64,000 bases of DNA from Gemmatimonadota bacterium (lineage in GTDB: Bacteria; Gemmatimonadota; Gemmatimonadetes; Gemmatimonadales; Gemmatimonadaceae), in NCBI GenBank assembly GCA_016714015.1, contig JADJNZ010000001.1, positions 1 through 64,000 on the forward strand, read 5' to 3'. Shown in pieces: positions 53,011-62,311 of this stretch. The notes under the pieces were generated by a model. It made no database searches and was not told the origin of the DNA. It worked only from the letters and a program-made list of their open reading frames with translations. Both the position numbers and the translations under genes were made by a program. Each line of letters starts with the position of its first letter. Position 1 is the first letter of the stretch.

Positions 53011-54390
53011 CTAGAGCACCCAATCGGGGTCGGCGGGCGGGAGCGCGTCCCACGTGGCCTGCATCTTCTGCCACGCGGGATGTCCGAACTGGTAGTACGT
53101 GAGCTGCTTGCCGAGTTCGACGCCGGGCTGGTCGAGCGGATCGACCTCGTAGAGCTGGCCCGCGTAGATCGTCGCGAGCTCGAACAGCATGAAGAGGCCG
53201 CCCAGATGCCAGGCGTCGGCGCGGGTGACCTTCAGCGTCATCGTCGGGCGCCCCATCGTGGCGAGCGCACCGGCCGTCGCCCGGCATTCCGCGCGGAGCA
53301 GTTCGGCGAAGCCGTGCCCCCCGAGATAGGCCAGCTCGGCCGGCCCGTCCCGCGGGATGAGCAGCTCTCCGCCCTCCGGCTCCTCGACGTCGAGGAACGT
53401 CACCGTCTTGTCCGCCGGCCCCTCCATGAACAGCTGCACCTGCGCATGCTGATCGGTCGCGCCGACCGCGACGATCGGCGTCGGGCCGACGTGCCGGCCA
53501 TCCCCGGTGCGCTTGCCCAGCGACTCGGCCCAGAGCTGCACGAACCAAGGGGCCAGATCGCGGAAGGCGTCCGAATACGGCATCAGCACGTGCATCCCCT
53601 GTCCGGCCTCGAGGTGCGCGCGCCACTGGAGCGCGGCGAAGGCCAGCGCAGGGTTGTCACGGAATCGGTCGTTCGCGCAACGATCGCGCATCGCGGTCGC
53701 GCCGGCGATGAGCGCATCGACGTCGAGGCCGAGCAATGCCGCCGGGAGCGTGCCGACGGGGGTCAGCACGGAGAAGCGTCCGCCGACGTTCGGCGGGATC
53801 TCGAACGCCGGGATCCCCTCCGCGTTCGCGATAGGGCGCAGCACCCCCTTGGCAGGGTCGGTCACGAATGCGAGCGCATCCTTCGCGGCGATCCCCGCCG
53901 CGGCGAGCCGCTCGCGGATGAGCACGTACTGCGACATCGTCTCGGCGGTGCTCCCCGACTTGGAGATCACGAGGAAGCGCGTGCGCGGGAGGTCGACGAG
54001 TTCGAGCAGCCCGCGCACCGAACGCGGGTCCACGTTGTCGAGCACATGGAGGCGCGGCCGTCCGCCGCGCTGCGCCTTGGTGCGCGCGTTCCAGTCACGC
54101 GGGAGGAGCGCGGTGCGGAGCGCGACGGCACCGAGGGCCGACCCGCCGATGCCGAGCACGACGACATCCTCGAGCCCCTCGCGGTGGGCGGCGGCCCACG
54201 CCTGCATCCGGGCACGCTCCGCCGCCTGGGCCTCGAACTCGCGGAACCCCAGGATGCCCTTCGCGACGTCCGCCATCAGACCCGCGTGCGCGGCGGCGAG
54301 CCGGGGGGCGAGGGACGTGATGCGATCGGGCGAGGCGCCGTGCGGCACGGCGCGCGCGAGCATGCCGGAGACGTCGAGCTGGATGGTCAT
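53011..54390 (-). CDS. pgi: Glucose-6-phosphate isomerase
   Basis: 459 aa, interconverts glucose 6-phosphate and fructose 6-phosphate. VVLGIGGSALGAVALRTALL and LVISKSGSTAETMSQYVLIRERL are the sugar-phosphate binding sites; later NVGGRFSVLTPVGTLPAALLG and QLWAESLGKRTGDG. Its ATG overlaps the MBL hydrolase stop (ATGA), in a pyk-MBL-pgi operon. Confidence 0.94.
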   Translation of the reverse strand: MTIQLDVSGMLARAVPHGASPDRITSLAPRLAAAHAGLMADVAKGILGFREFEAQAAERARMQAWAAAHREGLEDVVVLGIGGSALGAVALRTALLPRDWNARTKAQRGGRPRLHVLDNVDPRSVRGLLELVDLPRTRFLVISKSGSTAETMSQYVLIRERLAAAGIAAKDALAFVTDPAKGVLRPIANAEGIPAFEIPPNVGGRFSVLTPVGTLPAALLGLDVDALIAGATAMRDRCANDRFRDNPALAFAALQWRAHLEAGQGMHVLMPYSDAFRDLAPWFVQLWAESLGKRTGDGRHVGPTPIVAVGATDQHAQVQLFMEGPADKTVTFLDVEEPEGGELLIPRDGPAELAYLGGHGFAELLRAECRATAGALATMGRPTMTLKVTRADAWHLGGLFMLFELATIYAGQLYEVDPLDQPGVELGKQLTYYQFGHPAWQKMQATWDALPPADPDWVL

Positions 54391-55166
54391 GCGTCAGGGA
54401 TCTCCACGGTCAGCCCGTCGTACGCGGGCCGGATGTCGGGGGGGAGTTCGGCCTCGAGGTCGGCGTGCGCCGTCTCGTGCGTCAGGTGGATCAGGTAGGT
54501 CCGCGCCGCGCCCACGCGCCGCGCGGCCGCGACCGCCTCGCTCACCGACAGGTGCGTCGGATGCGGACGGCGGAAGAGCGCATTCAGCACGAGCACCTCC
54601 GCGCCGCGCAGGACCTCGATCGCCTCGGCGGGGAGATCCTTCGCGTCGGTGACGTACGCGAGGGGACCGATCCGATACCCGAAGACGCGGGCGCGGCCGT
54701 GCGGGACCTCGACCGGCGTCACCGCGAGCTGGCCGATCAGGACCGGCACACCCGCCTGGAGCGCATGCAGCGCCCCCTCCGGCTTGCTGGTCCCGGGGAT
54801 CGGCTTCACCGTCGAGTCGAACACGTACGGGAAGCGGTGCTTGAGCGCGACCAGCGTCTCGGCGGGGCCGTACATCGGCAGCGCGCCCCCCCGCACCGAC
54901 AGCGGGCGCACGTCGTCGATGCCGTGCGTGTGGTCAGCATGGTCGTGCGTGAAGAGCACTGCGTCGACGCGGTCGACGCCGGCCGCGATGAGCTGCAGCC
55001 GCAGCTCGGGCGGCGTGTCGAGGAGGAGGCGCGTCCCCTTCCCCTCGACGATCGCGCCGATGCGCATCCGCTTGTCGCGCGGATCCTCCGACCGGCACAC
55101 CGCGCACCCGCATCCCACCTGCGGGACGCCGAACGAGGTCCCCGTGCCGAGGAAGGTGAGCCTCAC
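54387..55166 (-). CDS. MBL-fold metallohydrolase (PhnP/phosphodiesterase-like)
   Basis: 259 aa. Starts LTFLGTGTSFGVPQVGCGCAVCRSEDPRDKRMR, then RLLLDTPPELRLQL, the metal motif FTHDHADHTHGIDD, and VTDAKDLP and HLTHETAHADLE. The Cys-rich start and DHADH pattern fit PhnP-type cyclic phosphodiesterases. Reaction not certain. GTG 55,166 overlaps the pyk TGA (GTGA); the longer frame upstream is inside pyk. Confidence 0.88.
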   Translation of the reverse strand: MRLTFLGTGTSFGVPQVGCGCAVCRSEDPRDKRMRIGAIVEGKGTRLLLDTPPELRLQLIAAGVDRVDAVLFTHDHADHTHGIDDVRPLSVRGGALPMYGPAETLVALKHRFPYVFDSTVKPIPGTSKPEGALHALQAGVPVLIGQLAVTPVEVPHGRARVFGYRIGPLAYVTDAKDLPAEAIEVLRGAEVLVLNALFRRPHPTHLSVSEAVAAARRVGAARTYLIHLTHETAHADLEAELPPDIRPAYDGLTVEIPDA

Positions 55167-56572
55167 ACCGTCTCCACCTTGAGCTGGTTGGTCGTGCCGG
55201 GCGTGTCGAACGGCACGCCCGCGGTCACGACGATCCGGTCGCCCGGCCTGGCGAAGCCGTGCTCGACCAGCTTGGCGCGGGCGATCGCCGCCATCTGCTC
55301 GTAGGTGTCGCAGTGCGGCACGAGGAGCGGGACGACCCCCCACACCATCGCGAGCTGCCGATAGGTGCGCTGGTTGTCCGTGAGGCAGACGATGCGCACA
55401 CCCGGCCGCCGCGCCGCGACGACGCGCGCCGAGGCGCCGCTCTTGCTGATGACCACGATCGTCTGGGCGCCGAGCAGGCGCACCGCGGTCACCGTCGCCG
55501 AGGCGATCGTCTCCTCGACCGAGGCCGAGCCCGGCGTCACGCGGTCGATCCCCTGCCCGCGCAGCACCGGCGCTTCCTCCGCCGCGCTCGCGATGCGGCG
55601 CATCGCCTCGACGGCGAGCACCGGATGCAGTCCGGCCGCGGTCTCGGCCGAGAGCATCACGGCGTCGGTGCCGTCGAGGATCGCGTTGGCCACGTCGCTC
55701 GCCTCGGCGCGCGTCGGCCGCGGGTTCTGGATCATCGACTCGAGCATCTGCGTCGCGGTGATCACCGGACGTCCGTAGCGCGCCGCGAGCCCGATGATCC
55801 GCTTCTGCTGCAGCGGGACCTCCTCGAACGGCAGTTCCACGCCGAGGTCGCCGCGGGCGACCATCACCGCGTCGGTGACCTTGAGGATGTCCTCGATGCG
55901 CGCGAGCGCCGAGTCCTTCTCGATCTTCGCGACGATGAGCATCCCCTTGGGGAGCAGCGCGCGGAGTTCCTCGATGTCCTCGGGGCGCCGCACGAACGAG
56001 AGCGCGAGATAGTCGAGGTCCTGCTCGATTGCGAACGGGATGTCGGCGCGGTCCTTCTCGGTGAGCGAGGGGGCCGAGACGTCGATGCCGGGGAGGTTCA
56101 TCCCCTTGTTCGACTTGAGGAGCCCCCCATAGCGCACCTTCACCGCGACGCGGACGCCATCGATGCCGGTCACCTGCATCGAGAGGAGGCCGTCGTCGAC
56201 GAGGATGGTGCCGCCCTTCTGCACGTCCTTGGCGATGTCGTCGTACGTGACGGGGATCTCGTCGCCGGTGGCGACCTCCTCGGGGGCGAGCACGAGCGCG
56301 TCACCCTCGACCAGCTGCCGCGGCTCCTTGAGCAGGCCGATGCGGATGCGCGGCCCCTGCAGGTCGCCGAGGATCGCGACCGGCTTGCCGAGCTCCTGCG
56401 CGATGCCGCGGATGGTCGCGACCGTGCGCGCGTGCGCCTCATGCGTGCCATGCGAGAAGTTGAGGCGCGCGACGTTCATGCCGGCGAGCATGAGCTTGCG
56501 GATCACGTCGGGGTTGGCCGACGCGGGACCCATGGTGCAGACGATCTTCGTGATATCGGGACGGACGGGCAC
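55163..56572 (-). CDS. pyk: Pyruvate kinase
   Basis: 469 aa, last step of glycolysis (phosphoenolpyruvate plus ADP to pyruvate plus ATP). TKIVCTMGPASANPD at the start; ARLNFSHGTHEAH, LGDLQGPRIRIG, the active-site IVAKIEKDSALARIEDI, and the ATEMLES-type ITATQMLESMI. C-terminal allosteric-type domain complete. Leads the pyk-MBL-pgi operon. Confidence 0.96.
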   Translation of the reverse strand: MPVRPDITKIVCTMGPASANPDVIRKLMLAGMNVARLNFSHGTHEAHARTVATIRGIAQELGKPVAILGDLQGPRIRIGLLKEPRQLVEGDALVLAPEEVATGDEIPVTYDDIAKDVQKGGTILVDDGLLSMQVTGIDGVRVAVKVRYGGLLKSNKGMNLPGIDVSAPSLTEKDRADIPFAIEQDLDYLALSFVRRPEDIEELRALLPKGMLIVAKIEKDSALARIEDILKVTDAVMVARGDLGVELPFEEVPLQQKRIIGLAARYGRPVITATQMLESMIQNPRPTRAEASDVANAILDGTDAVMLSAETAAGLHPVLAVEAMRRIASAAEEAPVLRGQGIDRVTPGSASVEETIASATVTAVRLLGAQTIVVISKSGASARVVAARRPGVRIVCLTDNQRTYRQLAMVWGVVPLLVPHCDTYEQMAAIARAKLVEHGFARPGDRIVVTAGVPFDTPGTTNQLKVETV

Positions 56573-56596
56573 GTGGGGGGATGCTGAGGGTGGGGC

Positions 56597-57721
56597 TTAC
56601 TTCGCCAGGGCGGCGGTCTTCGTCTCGATACCGGCGATGAGCGTGTCGAACGACTTCCGGAACGAGGCGAGTCCCTCGGCCAGCAGCTGGTCGGTCACCG
56701 CGTCGAGCGCGATGCCCAGCCCGGCGAGCTCGTCGAGGACCGCGTCGGCCGCGGCGAGATCCGCGTCGACCGACCGCCGCGTGATGCCGTGGTCGCGATA
56801 CGCCTCCAGCGTCACCGGCGGCATCGTGTTCACCGTGTCGGGACCGACGAGCTCTTCGACGTAGAGGACGTCGCGGTAGGCCGGGTTCTTGGTGCTCGTG
56901 CTCGCCCAAAGCGGCCGCTGGAGCTGCGCTCCCTTCGACGCCAGGGCCGCCCACCGGGGCCCGCTGAACCGCTCGCGGAAGAGACGGTAGGCCCGCTTGG
57001 CGTTGGCGATGGCGGCCTTCCCGCGGAGCGCCGCGAGCCGGTCGGCGCCGATCGTGCCCGCGGCCGCGAGCGACTCGAGCCGCGCGTCGATCGCATTGTC
57101 CACCCGGCTCACGAAGAACGAGGCGACCGAGGCGACGTGCGAGAGGTCGCCGCCGCGCGCCGCCCGGTCCTCCAGGCCCGCGAGGTACGCCTCGATGACG
57201 CGCGCGTGGGCGTCGACGGCGAAGAGCAGGGTCACGTTCACGTTGAGGCCGTCGGCGATGAGGCGTCGGAGCGCGATGCAGCCCTCGGGCGTGCCGGGGA
57301 CCTTGATCATCACGTTGGGCCGGTCGACCGCCTTCCACAGGCGGTGCGCCTCCTCGATCGTCGCCGCCGCGTCGTGCGCCGAGCCGGGCGAGACCTCGAT
57401 GGAGACATACCCGTCGGTGCGGCCCGAGGCCGCGTACACGCCGGCGAAGGCGTCGCACGCCACGCGCACATCGTCGGTCTCGACGAGCTCGAAGAGCGCC
57501 CATGCCCCCATGGTGCCCGCGTGCGCCGTGAGCTGCGCGTCGTAGGCGGTCCCGGTCGCCAGCGCCTTCTCGAAGATCGTCGGATTGGACGTCATCCCGG
57601 TGAGGGCGTCGTCGCGGATGCGGCGTGGCAGCTCGCCGCTGCCGAGCATGCTGCGGTCGATGTAGTCGAGCCAGATGGACTGGCCGGCGGCGTGCAGGGC
57701 GTGGAGCGGCGTCGGGGTCAT
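56597..57721 (-). CDS. tal: Transaldolase
   Basis: 374 aa, transfers a dihydroxyacetone unit between sugar phosphates (pentose phosphate pathway). QSIWLDYIDRSML, ALTGMTSNPTIFEKAL, VSIEVSPGSAHD, the Schiff-base Lys in NVMIKVPGTPEGC, NVNVTLLFAVDAH, PLWASTSTKNPAYRD. Length fits the longer transaldolase group. 24 bases upstream of pyk on the same strand, so probably one central-carbon transcript. Confidence 0.95.
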   Translation of the reverse strand: MTPTPLHALHAAGQSIWLDYIDRSMLGSGELPRRIRDDALTGMTSNPTIFEKALATGTAYDAQLTAHAGTMGAWALFELVETDDVRVACDAFAGVYAASGRTDGYVSIEVSPGSAHDAAATIEEAHRLWKAVDRPNVMIKVPGTPEGCIALRRLIADGLNVNVTLLFAVDAHARVIEAYLAGLEDRAARGGDLSHVASVASFFVSRVDNAIDARLESLAAAGTIGADRLAALRGKAAIANAKRAYRLFRERFSGPRWAALASKGAQLQRPLWASTSTKNPAYRDVLYVEELVGPDTVNTMPPVTLEAYRDHGITRRSVDADLAAADAVLDELAGLGIALDAVTDQLLAEGLASFRKSFDTLIAGIETKTAALAK

Positions 57722-57810
57722 GTCGGGGGGAGGTCGGACGGAGGGAACGACGGTCGGCGCAATTTACCACGGCGGACCCCATCGCGTGGCTGTGCCCTCA
57801 TGAGGGTTTC

Positions 57811-59817
57811 GTGAGTCCGTGGTGTATGCCCCCGACGCACCACGCCCCCCGACCGGACCGCCCTCGGACGCCACTCGGACTCTGGCGCGCGCTCCCCTTC
57901 ACCGCGCAGCTGCTGGTGATCGGCATGCTCGTCGGGCTGTCCTGGTTCCTCGCCTCCCGGGCCGACGCGGAGCGGCAGCAGGACGCCGCCCTCGCGCGCA
58001 ACGCCGACCTCGTGCGGCTCCAGCGGGCCGAGGTGCTGACGAGCCGGCTCGGGCGCACCCTGACGGAGATGTCGCGGGACGAGCGGGCCTACCTCCTCCT
58101 GGGGGATGCGCGGTTCATCGCACACTTCGAGATGGACAGCATCGATTTCGAACTCGACGCCGCCCGTCTGCTCGAGACGAACGCCTCCGCCGTCGTCGAG
58201 GCCCACCTGCAGGAGGTGCGCGACCGTCTCGCCCTCTGGCGCGACTCGGCGGTCGCCCCCGACCTCGCCCGGCGCGCGAGCGGTGGCGCCGCCGCCTTCG
58301 ATGCGCCCGGCGCGGCCCGCGACGGACTCTGGCGCAGCATCGCGCTCACGGACCGGCTGCTCGACGCGCAGCGCGACCTCGAGCAGGTGATCCGGGAACA
58401 GGTGCAGTCCACCGAGATCCTCGCCGACGAGGCCGCCACCCGGGACGAGCTGAGCACCTTCCTCACCTCGACCGGTGGCCTCGTCGTCCTGCTGCTCCTG
58501 CTCACCCTGCTGATGCGCCTGGTCGCGGCGACGCTCGACCAGGTCGTCACCGCCGCGCGCGCGATCGACGCCGGCCGGTACTCGGAAGTCCGCTTCCCCG
58601 ACGCCGACACCGCGCCCAACCGCGAGATGGCGGTGCTCGCTCGTACCTTCGGGGCCCTCGCCGCCTCGACCGAGCAGCGGGAGCGCCAGCTCAAGGAGGA
58701 CGTGGTCCGCCTGAAGGAGCTCGAGCGGCTCAAGCGCGACTTCGTGTCGACCGTGAGCCACGAACTGCGCACGCCCCTCACCTCCATGCGTGGCGCGATC
58801 GGCCTGATCCTGGCGGGCAAGGCGGGCGAGGTCCCGCCCAAGGCGAAGGAACTGCTCCAGATCGGGATGACCAACACCGAACGGCTCATCCGTCTCATCA
58901 ACGACATCCTCGACGTCGAGAAGATGGATGCGGGCGAGTCGCCGCTGCGCCGCGAACCGCTCCGACTCCGTCCGATCGTGGAACAGACGCTCGGGACGCT
59001 GGAGGCGTTCGCCCGCGAGCACGACGTGACGGTCACCCTCACCAGCGGCCCCGTCGACGCCGACCTGCTCGGCGATCCGGACCGGATCACGCAGGTGCTG
59101 ACGAACCTCGTCTCGAATGCCGTGAAGTTCTCGCCGGCCGGCGCGAGCGTGGATGTCGCCCTCGCGCCGGAAGCCGAGGGCATCGCCATCCGCGTACGCG
59201 ACCGTGGCCCGGGGATCCCGGCGGAGTTCGCGCCGCGCATCTTCGGGCGCTTCCAGCAGGCGGGCGGCGCCGACCAGCGTCGGAGCGGCGGCACGGGGCT
59301 CGGCCTCAACATCGCGCGCGGCATCGTGGAGCAGCATGGCGGACGCATCGGGTTCGAGGCCGCCGACGGCGGGGGGACGACGTTCACCGTCTGGCTCCCG
59401 GCGCTGGAGGTGCGCACCGCGGAGGTGCCCGCGCCCATCGACCCGCGGCGGGCCGTGCTCCTGATCGAGGACGATGCCTCGATGCGCGAGGTGCTCATCG
59501 CCCTCGTCTCCCCCATCGCGCGCCCCATCGCCGTCGCGAGCGGCGAGGCCGCCTTCGAGCTCCTCGAGCACGAGGTCGTCGCCGCGATCATCCTCGACCT
59601 CGAGCTGCCGGGAATGGACGGCTTCACCTTCTCACGGAAGCTCCGACAGGACCCGCGCCTCCGGAAGCTCCCCACCCTGCTCTTCTCGGCCCGTGAGTAC
59701 TCGGCCGAGGAGCTGCGGCAGTCGGGCATCCGCGCCGCGGACGCCTATGTGAAGACGCGCGACTCCGAGGCGGTGCTCGTCGAGCGGCTCAAGAAGGAGA
59801 TCGCCGCCGCGCGGTGA
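57811..59817 (+). CDS. Hybrid histidine kinase with CHASE3-like sensor and C-terminal receiver
   Basis: 668 aa. TM1 (AQLLVIGMLVGLSWFLA), a periplasmic helical CHASE3-like domain (MSRDERAYLLLGDARFIAHF), TM2 (LVVLLLLLTLLMRLVAATL) and a HAMP-like linker. Then HisKA with FVSTVSHELRTPLTSMRG (phospho-His), HATPase (TNLVSNAVKFSP, RDRGPGI, GTGLGLNIARGIVEQHGG) and a receiver (LLIEDDASMREVL, Asp in IILDLELPGMDGF). GTG 57,811 has GAGGG upstream; ATG 57,826 is possible. It ends exactly where the convergent glycosyltransferase gene ends. Confidence 0.9.
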   Translation: MSPWCMPPTHHAPRPDRPRTPLGLWRALPFTAQLLVIGMLVGLSWFLASRADAERQQDAALARNADLVRLQRAEVLTSRLGRTLTEMSRDERAYLLLGDARFIAHFEMDSIDFELDAARLLETNASAVVEAHLQEVRDRLALWRDSAVAPDLARRASGGAAAFDAPGAARDGLWRSIALTDRLLDAQRDLEQVIREQVQSTEILADEAATRDELSTFLTSTGGLVVLLLLLTLLMRLVAATLDQVVTAARAIDAGRYSEVRFPDADTAPNREMAVLARTFGALAASTEQRERQLKEDVVRLKELERLKRDFVSTVSHELRTPLTSMRGAIGLILAGKAGEVPPKAKELLQIGMTNTERLIRLINDILDVEKMDAGESPLRREPLRLRPIVEQTLGTLEAFAREHDVTVTLTSGPVDADLLGDPDRITQVLTNLVSNAVKFSPAGASVDVALAPEAEGIAIRVRDRGPGIPAEFAPRIFGRFQQAGGADQRRSGGTGLGLNIARGIVEQHGGRIGFEAADGGGTTFTVWLPALEVRTAEVPAPIDPRRAVLLIEDDASMREVLIALVSPIARPIAVASGEAAFELLEHEVVAAIILDLELPGMDGFTFSRKLRQDPRLRKLPTLLFSAREYSAEELRQSGIRAADAYVKTRDSEAVLVERLKKEIAAAR

Positions 59818-61242
59818 TCAGCCGGCGCGCCCGATCCCCTCGCGCGGCATGCGTCCCCAGGTCTCCACGCCGCGGAAGAAGCGGAAGTACCCGAGCATCC
59901 GGAAGAGCACCGTGAGCTGCCGGTAGCCGATCCCCTCGATGATCGCGAAGCCGAGGAGCCGGAAGAAGTCGCGCCGCCGGCGGTAGCGCCGGAAGCTCAG
60001 CTCCTCGAGCACGATCGCCCAGAGCGAGAGCAGCATGCCGTAGCCGATGGCGACGCCGAGGAAGAGGAACGCGAACTGCGCGTCGACCGCCCCGATCGCG
60101 ATGCCGAGGCCGAGCGCGAGCACGCCGAACACCTCGACCGCGGGCGCGAGCATCTCGCCGAAGACGTAGAACGGCATCGCGATCATCCCGATGCGCCCGT
60201 ACTTCGGGTTGAGGAGCATCACGCGGTGCTCCCAGAGGGTCGCGATGAGCCCGCGATGCCACCGTTCGCGCTGGCGCGCGAGGACGCGCACGGTCGCGGG
60301 GACCTCGGTCCACGCGACCGGGTCGGGCACGAACGGGAGCTGCGCGTCGATCTTCTTCTCGCGGAGCCACCGGTGCAGCCGGACGACGAGGTCCATGTCC
60401 TCGGTCACGTTGCCGGTGCGGTAGCCGCCGATCGCGCGCAGGTACTCCTTGCGGAAGAGGCCGAAGGCGCCGGAGATGATGAGGTTCGCACCGAGCGCGT
60501 TGAGCCCCATGCGGCCGAACAGGAAGGCGCGGAGGTACTCCACCACCTGGCAGCCGGGGAGCCAGCGGGGATCGACGCGCGCATCGGTCACGCGCCCGAA
60601 CTCCACCGTGCAGTTGTTCGCGACGCGGATCGTCCCGCCGACAGCGGCGACGTTGGGGTTGAGCAGGAAGGGGCGCGCAAGGCGCAGCAGCGCGTCGGGC
60701 TCGATGATCGTGTCGGCATCGACCGCGACGACGAAGGGGTGCCGCGCCGCGTTCATGCCCGCATTGAGCGCGTCCGCCTTGCCGCCGTTCTCCTTGTCGA
60801 TGACGAGCAGCCGCGAGTGGAGCCGCGAGCGGTAGTAGGCCCGCACCGGCGCGGTCGGCACCGCGATCGCGAAGGCCGGCGGCACCTGGTAGAGGTCGAA
60901 CTCCTTCATGAGGACGGCCATCGTCGCATCGACCGAGCCGTCGTTGATCACGACGACCTCGAGGTGCGGATACTCGAGCGTGAGGAACGAGAGGAGGCTC
61001 GACCCGACGGTGACCTCCTCGTTGTGCGCCGGCACGAGCAGGCTGAGCGGGGGCAACGCCTCGGTCGCGAGCAGGCGCTGCAGGTGCTCGTCGGCCGCGA
61101 GCCGCCAGTGCTTCCAGAGCTCCGGGATGGAGAGCAGGAGGAGCACCGCGTACGCCGAGTTGAGCAGCGCGAGGTAGATGAGCGCGAGGTGATCGCTCGT
61201 CCAGAGGATGTCGCGGATCAGGTCCGCGAGGGAGCCGCTCAC
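59818..61242 (-). CDS. Membrane family 2 glycosyltransferase (cellulose/hyaluronan synthase-like)
   Basis: 474 aa. TM helix (LALIYLALLNSAYAVLLLLSIP), then a GT-A domain with SLLVPAHNEEVTVG, VVINDGSVDATMA, ENGGKADALNAGM, the DAD metal motif (VVAVDADTIIEP), TEDMD, and QRERWHRGL, followed by three or four C-terminal helices. This is the processive polysaccharide synthase layout. No PilZ domain. The product is unknown. Downstream of a HEAT protein and a multi-REC regulator. Confidence 0.9.
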   Translation of the reverse strand: MSGSLADLIRDILWTSDHLALIYLALLNSAYAVLLLLSIPELWKHWRLAADEHLQRLLATEALPPLSLLVPAHNEEVTVGSSLLSFLTLEYPHLEVVVINDGSVDATMAVLMKEFDLYQVPPAFAIAVPTAPVRAYYRSRLHSRLLVIDKENGGKADALNAGMNAARHPFVVAVDADTIIEPDALLRLARPFLLNPNVAAVGGTIRVANNCTVEFGRVTDARVDPRWLPGCQVVEYLRAFLFGRMGLNALGANLIISGAFGLFRKEYLRAIGGYRTGNVTEDMDLVVRLHRWLREKKIDAQLPFVPDPVAWTEVPATVRVLARQRERWHRGLIATLWEHRVMLLNPKYGRIGMIAMPFYVFGEMLAPAVEVFGVLALGLGIAIGAVDAQFAFLFLGVAIGYGMLLSLWAIVLEELSFRRYRRRRDFFRLLGFAIIEGIGYRQLTVLFRMLGYFRFFRGVETWGRMPREGIGRAG

Positions 61243-61243
61243 G

Positions 61244-62311
61244 TCAGGCGTCCCCCATCTCGAGGATCGCGCCCTCGGTCAGGCCGGTGACCATCGTCGC
61301 CATGTCGCGCGCGAAGCGGTCCTCGCCCGCACGCGCGACGCGAAGGGCGGCGCGGCCCCGCTCCCCCAGCTGCGCGAGCGACACCGCTGCTCGCACGCGC
61401 ACCATCCAGACGCCGTCGCTGAGCATCCGCGCCAGCGCGGGCACCGCGCCGCGGCTCCCGAGCTCCCCGAGCGTGCGCGCGGCCGCGGCGCGCACCGTCG
61501 CGTCCTTGTCCGCGAGCAGTTGCACGAGCGCGGCCTCGGTGGCCTGGCTCGGATAGCGCCGCAGCGCCTTCGCGATCGCGCGGCGCACCGCGACCGACGG
61601 ATGCTCGAGTCGCGTGAGCGACGCCGCCACCGTGTCCGGGTCCGCGATCGCCTCGGCGAGCTCGATCCAGGCCGCGAGCGGCGCGAAGTGACTGCCGCGC
61701 TCGATGCGCGCCGCGAGCGCCGGCCCCACGAGCGAGCGCGACCGCTGCAGCACCGCGGTCACGTAGTGCCGTACCACCTTGGGCAGGCCGTCGAGCCGGT
61801 CGAGCACCTTGCCGATCACGAACGGGTCGGCGACGTGCGGCAACGCGCCGGCGGCCGCCACCTGCACCGCGGGGTGCTCGTCGAAGAAGAGCTTGAGCAC
61901 GACATCGCGATGCTGCGTCTCGGCCATGATGGAGAGCGCGCGGGCCGCCTCGAGCCGCCGCCACCACCAGCGCGAGTGGGCCTGGCGCAACGCCTTGTCG
62001 AGCCAGGCCTCGCCACGGAGCGCCACCGCGAGCTCGTCGCGATTCGCCTGCGGGATCGTCTGCCGCGCGAGCAGCGCGAGATAGCCCACCGCCGTCCCGC
62101 CGGGCATCGCGCGCAGCGCCGCCACCACCGGGTCCGCGTGCGCGCCCGCCACGAGCCAGGCGCGGAGCGGCGCCGCGAGCTCGCCCTTCCCCACCTCGAA
62201 TGCCGCCCGCTGCCGCCGATCGTAGGCGCGACGCACGATCAGGAAGGCGAGCAACAGCGCGAGGAAGATCACCTGCAGCAGCGCCACCGTGCCCGCGATC
62301 AGGACCGCCAT
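61244..62311 (-). CDS. HEAT-repeat membrane-anchored protein
   Basis: 355 aa. N-terminal membrane helix (LIAGTVALLQVIFLALLLAFLIV), then helical HEAT-like repeats: EAWLDKALRQAHSRWWWRRLEAARAL, HPAVQVAAAGALPHVADPF, HPSVAVRRAIAKALRRYPS, DATVRAAAARTLGELGSRGAVPAL. A scaffold for protein contacts at the membrane. Starts at the stop of the upstream regulator and is 1 base from the glycosyltransferase start, so one operon. Confidence 0.88.
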   Translation of the reverse strand: MAVLIAGTVALLQVIFLALLLAFLIVRRAYDRRQRAAFEVGKGELAAPLRAWLVAGAHADPVVAALRAMPGGTAVGYLALLARQTIPQANRDELAVALRGEAWLDKALRQAHSRWWWRRLEAARALSIMAETQHRDVVLKLFFDEHPAVQVAAAGALPHVADPFVIGKVLDRLDGLPKVVRHYVTAVLQRSRSLVGPALAARIERGSHFAPLAAWIELAEAIADPDTVAASLTRLEHPSVAVRRAIAKALRRYPSQATEAALVQLLADKDATVRAAAARTLGELGSRGAVPALARMLSDGVWMVRVRAAVSLAQLGERGRAALRVARAGEDRFARDMATMVTGLTEGAILEMGDA